Assembly (NCBI GenBank): GCA_011390885.1
Contig: JAABRO010000007.1
Span: 1 to 64,000 of the forward strand
From: Gemmatimonas sp.
Lineage (GTDB): Bacteria > Gemmatimonadota > Gemmatimonadetes > Gemmatimonadales > Gemmatimonadaceae
Direction of reading: 5' to 3'
DNA: 64,000 bases
Positions 58,820 through 64,000 of this stretch are shown here, one piece after another. The position numbers and the translations under genes are program-made. The notes below the pieces were generated by a model, which was given only the letters and a program-made list of their open reading frames with translations, had not been told where the DNA came from and did not search any database. The first letter of the stretch is position 1, and the number at the start of each line of letters is the position of its first letter.

Positions 58820-59506
58820 CTACTCCCGCGACTCCGAATGCACGTACGCCGCGATCTGGAGGCGCGTGTGCAGCGCGAGCTTGTCCATGACGTTGCGCAC
58901 ATGGCTCTTCACGGTATGCGTCGCAATGTGGAGCCGCGAGGCAATCTCCTTGTTGCTCAGCCCCTCGGCGATGAGGTTCACCACCTCGCGCTCCCGCGGG
59001 GTCATGCGCACGTCGGCATGCGCCTCCCCGCGACCGCGCGCGATCGCGTCGCGCGCGATCTGGGAGAAGAGCGTGGTCGCCATGCTGCGCGGCAGCGCCT
59101 TCTCGCCCCGCGCCACCGCGCGGATGGTGTTCGCCAGCTCTTCGAGCGTGGCATCCTTCCGGATGAAGCCCGAGACCCCGGCGTGCACGAAGTCCACGAG
59201 ATCTTCGGCGGCCGGGAGCAGGTCCATCACCACCACGCGCGCGCCGGGATGGTCGGCCATCGCACGGACGGCAATGCGCACGCTGTTCCCCTGCCGCAGG
59301 CCCATGTCGATGAGCACCACGTGCGGGCTGGGCATGTCGGCCGGCCACGAATCGCCGGACGACCGGCCGGCCACCACCGTGATGTCGTCGAGCGATTCGA
59401 GGAGCGCGGTCAGCCCCTGGCGCACGAGCCGGTTGTCCTCGATCAGCGCCACGCGTACGGGCGCGGCGGCGTGGTCCGGCGTCGGACTGGTGGCGTCGGT
59501 CAGCAT
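58820..59506 (-). CDS. NarL/FixJ-family response regulator
   Basis: 228 residues. Receiver (about 15-130) with acidic pocket IEDN, phosphoacceptor D67 in VVLIDMG and K117 in GFIRKDA; LuxR-type helix-turn-helix (about 165-225) with TPREREVVNLIAEGLSNKEIA and HTVKSHVRNVMDKL. The Thr/Ser switch normally found as V-x-T after strand 4 is Asp in VVVMDLL, so the phosphorylation switch may be altered. No histidine kinase gene adjoins it. A TACGTTCA element lies 5 nt before the ATG, without a Shine-Dalgarno sequence. Confidence 0.9.
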   Translation of the reverse strand: MLTDATSPTPDHAAAPVRVALIEDNRLVRQGLTALLESLDDITVVAGRSSGDSWPADMPSPHVVLIDMGLRQGNSVRIAVRAMADHPGARVVVMDLLPAAEDLVDFVHAGVSGFIRKDATLEELANTIRAVARGEKALPRSMATTLFSQIARDAIARGRGEAHADVRMTPREREVVNLIAEGLSNKEIASRLHIATHTVKSHVRNVMDKLALHTRLQIAAYVHSESRE

Positions 59507-59511
59507 GGCGG

Positions 59512-59519
59512 TGAACGTA
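59512..59519 (-). promoter_or_regulatory. Candidate TAnnTT promoter element of the NarL-type regulator
   Basis: On the - strand TACGTTCA, followed by 5 nt and the ATG. Same geometry as the DUF2007 and fabI elements. Confidence 0.35.
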
Positions 59520-59547
59520 CCACCGGCCGACGCCCCGCGAAACCGAC

Positions 59548-59727
59548 TCAGGGGCAGCCGTCGGCCTGTGGCATCGGGTCGGGGAACGCCTCAGGCACCG
59601 GGAACGCGACGGGCGCGCCCGTGGCGTCCGCGTCCTCCGGCAGGCGCGTCAGGGTGACGGCGGGCGTCGGGCGGAATCGAGCGCGGAAGGCGTCGTGGGA
59701 CGGCGAGCTCTGGAACGATTCGAACAT
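59548..59727 (-). CDS. Possible 59-residue protein of unknown function
   Basis: The frame from ATG 59727 reads MFESFQSSPSHDAFRARF with a Pro/Asp-rich end. AGGTG lies 8 nt upstream. No family is recognised and no signal or membrane helix is present; the coding evidence is weak. Just upstream of the regulator gene on the same strand. Confidence 0.35.
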   Translation of the reverse strand: MFESFQSSPSHDAFRARFRPTPAVTLTRLPEDADATGAPVAFPVPEAFPDPMPQADGCP

Positions 59728-59816
59728 GGCGTGGCACCTGCGGAGGGTGAAGGAAACGACCGCACGCGCCCGAGGGAGCCGTGCCCGTCCTGCCCGTGAG
59801 TGAGGCGCCGCAACGC

Positions 59817-59852
59817 AAACGGCCCCTCGCGCACTCGTGCGGGAGGGGCCGT
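59817..59852 (-). terminator. Hairpin with GTTT tail, third of a tandem set
   Basis: ACGGCCCCTC (59819-59828) and GAGGGGCCGT (59843-59852), 10 bp plus an inner GCAC/GTGC. On the - strand it is followed by GTTT. It is 218 bp beyond the alcohol dehydrogenase stop. The 342-bp gap between that gene and the small frame at 59727 holds only this and the two hairpins below. Confidence 0.5.
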
Positions 59853-59896
59853 GTGGCTCGTCTCGGCGCGCTACAGCGGCCGGCCTCCCAAGCACG

Positions 59897-59927
59897 AAAG
59901 CCCCCGACCAATAACTCGGCCGAGGGC
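59897..59927 (-). terminator. Rho-independent-like terminator with U-run
   Basis: Arms 59900-59909 and 59918-59927, 10 positions, loop of 8. On the - strand the two imperfect pairs become G-U pairs and the stem is followed by UUU (59899-59897), the classic orientation for the alcohol dehydrogenase transcript. Confidence 0.6.
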
Positions 59928-60026
59928 GCTGCTAAGAAGGAGGCTCGTGGAGCGGAACATGACAGACAGTGTGTGGGTGTCGGGTCGTGTCGTCAAGGAC
60001 GACGCGCGCCGCCGTGCGTCACGAGC

Positions 60027-60051
60027 GCCCGCCGCGACCTCAGCGGCGGGC
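60027..60051 (-). terminator. First hairpin after the alcohol dehydrogenase gene
   Basis: GCCCGCCGC (60027-60035) and GCGGCGGGC (60043-60051), a 9-bp perfect stem with a 7-nt loop, 18 bp after the stop codon of the dehydrogenase. Confidence 0.5.
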
Positions 60052-60069
60052 GGTCGGACACCAACGCCG

Positions 60070-61122
60070 CTACGCCCCGATCGTCGCGATGTCGATCACG
60101 AAGCGATACTTCACGTCGCTCTTGAGCATGCGCTCGTAGGCCGTGTTGATGTCTTTCGCCGCGATGAGCTCGATGTCGGACACGATGCCGTGCTCGGCAC
60201 AGAAGTCGAGCATCTCCTGCGTCTCCGGCAGCCCGCCGATGAGCGAGCCGGCCAGTCGCTTGCGCGAGAACACGAACACCATGGCCGGCGGCACGTCGTG
60301 CGGCACCACGTTGCCGCCGAGCAGCACGAGCGTGCCGTCGCGGCGCAGCGTGTTCATGAGCGGCCCGAGGTCATGCGGCGCGCTCACGGTGTCGAGGATG
60401 AGGTCGAGCGTGTTCGCGACGCGCGCCATCTCCGCCTCGTCCTTCGACAGCACCACGTCGGTCGCGCCGAGCCGGCGCGCGTCCTCGGCCTTGTCCGGCG
60501 AGGTCGTGAAGAGCACGACTTCGGCGCCCATGGCGCGCGCCAGCTTCACGGCCATGTGACCGAGCCCGCCGAGTCCCACCACGCCCACACGCTTGCCGGG
60601 GCCCGCCTTCCACTCGCGCAGTGGCGAGTACGTCGTGATGCCGGCGCACAGCAGCGGCGCCGCCGCTGCCGGGTCGAGCCCGTCGGGAATGCGCACCACG
60701 AAGCGCTCGTCCACCACGATCGCGTCGGAGTAGCCGCCCTGCGTGGGCCGGCCCGTTTCCTTCTCCACGCCACCGTACGTGCCGGTGAACCCGCCCTCGC
60801 AATACTGCTCGAGTCCGTCGTTGCACGAGGCGCACGTGCGGCAGCTGTCCACGAGGCAGCCCACGCCCACCATGTCGCCAACCTTGTACTTGCCGACGGC
60901 CGCCCCCCTGGCCACCACCTCGCCGATGATCTCGTGCCCCGGCACCTGCGGGTAGGCAATGTCGCCCCACTCGCCGCGCACCGTATGCAGGTCGGAGTGA
61001 CAGACGCCGCAGTAACGAATGCGGATCTGCACATCGTGCGGGCCCGGCGCGCGGCGCTCGAACGTCCAGGGGGCGAGAGGATCGGTGGCGCTGTGCGCGG
61101 CGTAGGCCTTGGTCGGGATCAT
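60070..61122 (-). CDS. Zinc-containing NAD(P)-dependent alcohol dehydrogenase (YahK/CAD-like)
   Basis: 350 residues. GVCHSD and GHEIIGE carry the catalytic zinc ligands; DSCRTCASCNDGLEQYC carries the four structural Cys; GLGGLGHMAVKLARAMGAEV is the cofactor site. This is the cinnamyl-alcohol/aldehyde reductase (YahK-like) subgroup, which reduces aldehydes with NADPH. GGAG precedes ATG 61122 by about 6 nt. A TAGTTTAC element on the same strand 63 nt upstream is a candidate promoter; it overlaps the stop of the DUF1579 gene. Three hairpins follow the stop. Confidence 0.93.
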   Translation of the reverse strand: MIPTKAYAAHSATDPLAPWTFERRAPGPHDVQIRIRYCGVCHSDLHTVRGEWGDIAYPQVPGHEIIGEVVARGAAVGKYKVGDMVGVGCLVDSCRTCASCNDGLEQYCEGGFTGTYGGVEKETGRPTQGGYSDAIVVDERFVVRIPDGLDPAAAAPLLCAGITTYSPLREWKAGPGKRVGVVGLGGLGHMAVKLARAMGAEVVLFTTSPDKAEDARRLGATDVVLSKDEAEMARVANTLDLILDTVSAPHDLGPLMNTLRRDGTLVLLGGNVVPHDVPPAMVFVFSRKRLAGSLIGGLPETQEMLDFCAEHGIVSDIELIAAKDINTAYERMLKSDVKYRFVIDIATIGA

Positions 61123-61184
61123 GCGGTCTCCGGTGGGGGGCACGCGCGCACGCCGACGGAGGCCGGCCGCGCGCGTGACGCTTC

Positions 61185-61192
61185 GTAAACTA
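61185..61192 (-). promoter_or_regulatory. Candidate TAnnTT promoter element for the alcohol dehydrogenase
   Basis: TAGTTTAC on the - strand, beginning at the DUF1579 stop codon, about 63 nt before the dehydrogenase ATG. Confidence 0.3.
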
Positions 61193-61660
61193 CCGCGCCC
61201 GCGAGTATCGCGCTTCGATCGCGAGCGCCTCCTGCCCGTCCGGCAGGATGTTGTAGTGCCGCACGAGCAGTGCATCGTCGGACTCCACGTGCAGTTCCAC
61301 GTGCAGTTCCACGCGCCAGCCCCAATCGGGGCCCGGGGGCGCCGCGTAGCTGCCCGTGGCCGTGAGCACGGTGTCGGTGCGCGTGCCCTGGCCGAGCGAC
61401 ATGAACTTGCGCTCGGTGTGAAAGTCGTCGAGCCAGATGATGTCCGGCGGGCTGTCGGCGGCGTCGCGCACGAGCATCACGCCCTCGTGCGGCGTCCCGT
61501 CGTGCGACCAGGTGTAGCGCAGCAGCGTGACGAAGTCGCCCACGGCCGGCTCGACGACGAGCGTGGTCGCGCTCTCGTGCGCCGGATCGCCCGGCATGAA
61601 CCAGAGGTGATTCGTGGCCTGCCAGGTGCCCGTCATCGGGCGCAGCATCGTGCCCGGCAT
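61190..61660 (-). CDS. DUF1579-like protein
   Basis: 156 residues from an ATG that overlaps the serine hydrolase stop (TGATG). The opening PMTGTWQATNHLWFMPGDPAHE and beta-strand pattern (WSHDGTPHEGVMLVRD, DDFHTERKFMSLGQG) belong to DUF1579/lipocalin-like small barrels, whose ligand is unknown. An in-frame 12-bp repeat encodes VELHVELHVE. It is the last gene of the M24/serine hydrolase operon. Confidence 0.75.
   Translation of the reverse strand: MPGTMLRPMTGTWQATNHLWFMPGDPAHESATTLVVEPAVGDFVTLLRYTWSHDGTPHEGVMLVRDAADSPPDIIWLDDFHTERKFMSLGQGTRTDTVLTATGSYAAPPGPDWGWRVELHVELHVESDDALLVRHYNILPDGQEALAIEARYSRAR
61283..61312. repeat. 12-bp in-frame tandem repeat in the DUF1579 gene
   Basis: CTCCACGTGCAG and TTCCACGTGCAG followed by a partial third copy; encodes repeated Val-Glu-Leu-His on the - strand. 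Confidence 0.65.
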
Positions 61661-63123
61661 CAGCGGACTCTCGTGAACACGACATCCCACGCGCGGTCGG
61701 ACGCCACGTGCAGCGCCGTCGCGCGCCCCGTCGCGTCCCGGTCGAACCACACCAGCTGGCCACTCGCCTGGAAGTGACTGCCCGTGGTGGGCACGAGCAC
61801 CAGGCGCGTGGACGGCGCCTGTCGCAGCACGAGCGAGCCGTTCTCTACCGCTACCGTAAAGGGCTCGCCCTGCACCTCGTCGCTCGCATACGTGCCGGCA
61901 AGCAGCGCGTGCTCGGTGGGGGGAATCGGCGGTCGTGCTGCAGCGGTGGCCACGGGTCGCGAAAACGGCGCGGTCCGGCTGGCGCGTCGCGCACGTGGCC
62001 CGATCACGCTGTCGGCGAGCTGCTCGGCGAGCTGCGTGGCGTTGAACCCCGCGCCGTTGCACAGCACCGCCACGCCGCCGCGGCGGTCGGGAAACGCCAG
62101 CAGGTGCGCGCGATAGCCGCCCGTGCTGCCGCTGTGCGACAGTTCGCGCGTGCCGCGATGCGCGAGTACGTTCACGCCGAGTGCGTAGTCGATCGTGTCG
62201 CCACCGGTGAGCACCATGCGACGCGTCAGCGAGTCGCCGAACGGCGCCCCCAGGGCGCGCGTGTTGAGTGCCTCCGTCCAGCGCAGCAGGTCCGCCGCGG
62301 TGGTGAGCAGCCCGCCGTTCCCGTACGCGCTCTCGTCCGGCATGTTGAGCCGCGGCGCAGTGCCGGCACCGTAGGCCAGCGCGCGTCCCGGGACCACCCG
62401 GCGATGGTCGTCGCGCCACGACGTGCTCGTCATGCCGAGCGGCGTGAAGAGCCGGTCGCGCGTGAAGGCGGCCAGCGACTGCCCGCTCACGCGCTCCACC
62501 AGGATGGCCAGCAGGTTGTAGCCGGTGTTCGTGTAGGAGTACGTGGCGCCGGGCGTGTAGTTGAGCGCACGCTGACGCGCGGCCACCTGCAGCACGTGCG
62601 CGTTGGTGTGCGCCCGCGCACCGCGCGGCCACCCTTCGAGCTGCACCACGGCGCCCCAGTCGCGCAGCCCGCTCGTGTGCGTGAGCAGGTGACGCACGGT
62701 CACCGGCGCGTCGTACACGGGCAGCTCCGGAAACCACCGACGCACGTCGGCGTCGAGATCGAGCTTGCCCTCGAGCGCGAGCAGCAGCACCGCTGCGGCC
62801 GTGAACTGCTTCGACACCGACCCCGCCTCGATGATCGACGCCGGCGTGAGTGCCACGCTGCGCTCGAGGTCGGCCAGGCCGGCGCTCCGCGTGAGGCGCG
62901 CGTCGCCGAGCGACAGCCCGACCGAGCAGCCGGCCCCGCCCGCCGTCACCGTGCGCGCGAGTGCGCGGTCCACGAGCGACACGAGCGCGGTCGCGTCCTG
63001 CGCCGCGAGCGGCGACGGCGCGAACGACCACGAGGTGACCCACAGCAGCGCGCCGCACAGCAGCGGCGAGACACGACCGCGCCGCGCCGGCCAAGCGCGC
63101 CGCCTGATCGCGCGCGCGCTCAT
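61660..63123 (-). CDS. Serine hydrolase (class C beta-lactamase-like) with C-terminal lipocalin-like domain
   Basis: 487 residues. Signal peptide (1-42, ending PLAAQ). Beta-lactamase/PBP4 fold: SxxK in GSVSKQF, Tyr-x-Asn in SYTNTGYN and the HSGSTGGY box in place of KTG, plus HLLTHTSGLRDWG. A C-terminal ~110-residue lipocalin-like domain (from TEHALLAGTYASD on) is typical of exported D-aminopeptidase/esterase members. It is unlikely to be a true beta-lactamase. ATG overlaps the M24 gene stop (ATGA). Confidence 0.9.
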   Translation of the reverse strand: MSARAIRRRAWPARRGRVSPLLCGALLWVTSWSFAPSPLAAQDATALVSLVDRALARTVTAGGAGCSVGLSLGDARLTRSAGLADLERSVALTPASIIEAGSVSKQFTAAAVLLLALEGKLDLDADVRRWFPELPVYDAPVTVRHLLTHTSGLRDWGAVVQLEGWPRGARAHTNAHVLQVAARQRALNYTPGATYSYTNTGYNLLAILVERVSGQSLAAFTRDRLFTPLGMTSTSWRDDHRRVVPGRALAYGAGTAPRLNMPDESAYGNGGLLTTAADLLRWTEALNTRALGAPFGDSLTRRMVLTGGDTIDYALGVNVLAHRGTRELSHSGSTGGYRAHLLAFPDRRGGVAVLCNGAGFNATQLAEQLADSVIGPRARRASRTAPFSRPVATAAARPPIPPTEHALLAGTYASDEVQGEPFTVAVENGSLVLRQAPSTRLVLVPTTGSHFQASGQLVWFDRDATGRATALHVASDRAWDVVFTRVR

Positions 63124-64000
63124 GGCTGGAACCTCGCGCGCTGCGCCATCAGCGCCTCGATCTCCGCGATCTCGCGCGGCGCGAGACGACTGATCCGCTC
63201 GAGCCCCTGCTTCGTGATGATGTAGCTGTCCTCGATGCGTACACCCACGTGCTGGTACTGGCGCACCTTGTCCTTCACCGCCGCGATGAAGCGCCGATTG
63301 CGCGGCGTGTCGGGCAGGGCGTCGAGCGAGCGCGTGCTGATGTAGATGCCGGGCTCGATCGTGAAGGCATCGCCCTCCTGGAACGTGCCGTTGCCGTACG
63401 TGCCCTGCAGCGGGTCGTGCACCGCGAGCCCGATGCCATGCGTGATGCCGTGGATCATCCAGAGGTTGGACTGTCGGCACGACGCGGGGTTGGCCTCGCA
63501 GTTCGCCCGCCAGGGCGGATCGTACATCGCGTCTTCGCTCTCGATCAGTCCGAGCGCGGCGAGCCCCTTCACCCGCACCACTTCCGACGAATCGGTCGCG
63601 GCGCGCACGTTCATGCCGGGCTGCGAGTTGCGCTCGGCGGCCTTCTGCGCGTCCAGCACCAACTGGTAGATGGTGCGCTGCTCGGGCGAGTACGTGCCGT
63701 TCACGGGAATCGTACGCGTCACGTCGGCGGCGTAGCCGCGATATTCCGCGCCTGCGTCCATGAGCACCACGTCGCCCGGGCGCACCGGGTCGCTGTCGCG
63801 CATGTAGTGCAGCGTGCCCGCGTTCGCGCCTGCGCCAACGATCGAGCCATACGCCGGCCGCTCGGCACCGCGACGCGTGAACTCGAACTCGAGCGCCGCC
63901 TTGAGCTCGTACTCGTGCTGCGGGTTGGCGGTGAGCATCGCGGCGCGGTGTCCCTCGCTCGTGATCTCGATGGCGCGGCGCAGCATCGCGAGCTCGGCCT
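63120..64000 (-). CDS. M24 family metallopeptidase (aminopeptidase P-like), partial
   Basis: The C-terminal part of an aminopeptidase P; the 5' end lies beyond the right edge (codons for AELAMLRRAIEIT are still in frame at the boundary). Metal ligands Asp/Asp in LMDAGAEYRGYAADVTRT, His in HGITHGIGLAVHDP, Glu in EPGIYI and Glu in RIEDSYIIT are all present, so the active site is complete. Removes N-terminal residues next to proline. First of three overlapping genes (M24, serine hydrolase, DUF1579), suggesting peptide or D-amino acid turnover. Confidence 0.92.
   Translation of the reverse strand, partial: AELAMLRRAIEITSEGHRAAMLTANPQHEYELKAALEFEFTRRGAERPAYGSIVGAGANAGTLHYMRDSDPVRPGDVVLMDAGAEYRGYAADVTRTIPVNGTYSPEQRTIYQLVLDAQKAAERNSQPGMNVRAATDSSEVVRVKGLAALGLIESEDAMYDPPWRANCEANPASCRQSNLWMIHGITHGIGLAVHDPLQGTYGNGTFQEGDAFTIEPGIYISTRSLDALPDTPRNRRFIAAVKDKVRQYQHVGVRIEDSYIITKQGLERISRLAPREIAEIEALMAQRARFQP

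Noticed and set aside
59700-59727. GTTCGAATC on the - strand as part of a tRNA
   Set aside because: It lies in codons 2-4 of a short frame and no cloverleaf fits.
59800-61188. A 462-codon frame on the + strand across the alcohol dehydrogenase
   Set aside because: Starts within a hairpin, antisense to a clear zinc alcohol dehydrogenase; no domain.
61660-63123. A true beta-lactamase
   Set aside because: The HSG box and C-terminal lipocalin-like domain and the operon with a peptidase fit exported D-aminopeptidase or esterase relatives; the family name alone does not imply antibiotic resistance.

Overview
The window is about 64 kb of uniformly GC-rich bacterial chromosome, densely packed with genes on both strands. 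The combination of families points to the phylum Gemmatimonadota: a DUF5117-type zinc metalloprotease, an LVIVD-repeat lipoprotein next to a DUF305 lipoprotein, a large Ser/Thr kinase with a membrane tail, a HmuY-family lipoprotein, a secreted peptidase block and a plant/chlamydial-type FabI. This is an inference from gene content; no rRNA marker is present. I see no tRNA, rRNA, CRISPR array, insertion sequence, prophage or replication origin, and no stretch with clearly foreign base composition.

Layout. 1-7.3 kb: a membrane-anchored MDR reductase, a two-gene ABC exporter, a CIA30 protein, a lipoprotein-like SDR behind a truncated NTF2-like gene, a cupin, and EttA. 7.4-12.4 kb: a HEAT-like protein overlapping an HD-GYP protein (both carry the same N-terminal domain), then a CcdA/DsbD-like protein overlapping a TlpA-like thioredoxin. 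12.4-20.2 kb: an ECF-sigma-like/transmembrane/FecR fusion, a trans-acting enoyl reductase homologue, mannose-1-phosphate guanylyltransferase, an enoyl-CoA hydratase, a Cys-rich helical protein, a DUF389 membrane protein and an outer-membrane barrel. 20.2-27.2 kb: a 2H phosphoesterase, a DUF2007-SDR-Sua5 run, FabI, a hybrid sensor kinase and an SRPBCC protein. 27.2-34.6 kb: an MFS transporter, HmuY, SPFH plus a ribbon-helix-helix protein, a secreted hydrolase and a soluble hybrid kinase.

34.7-45.3 kb: the secreted metalloprotease, the Ser/Thr kinase, LVIVD, DUF305, a periplasmic MBL enzyme, and small membrane proteins including DUF2892 and DUF808. 45.3-54.4 kb: a block for handling peptides and amides outside the cytoplasm (CocE hydrolase, S9, M20, M28, then a YfcC carrier). 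54.6-59.7 kb: an unusual four-domain multicopper oxidase, an NTF2-like protein, DUF4239, two tiny membrane proteins and a NarL-type regulator. 59.8-64 kb: tandem terminators, a zinc alcohol dehydrogenase, and an overlapping M24 peptidase / serine hydrolase / DUF1579 operon that runs off the right edge.

Most genes are ordinary accessory or housekeeping genes. The observations most worth following are: the multicopper oxidase whose four copper motifs occur in the order III-IV-I-II; the single protein that joins a complete but degenerate ECF sigma factor to a transmembrane FecR sensor; a recurring TAnnTT element placed 4-5 nt before start codons that lack a Shine-Dalgarno sequence; and the SPFH/ribbon-helix-helix pair behind an AT-rich palindrome. 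I did not find a multi-gene system that I could defend as wholly new.
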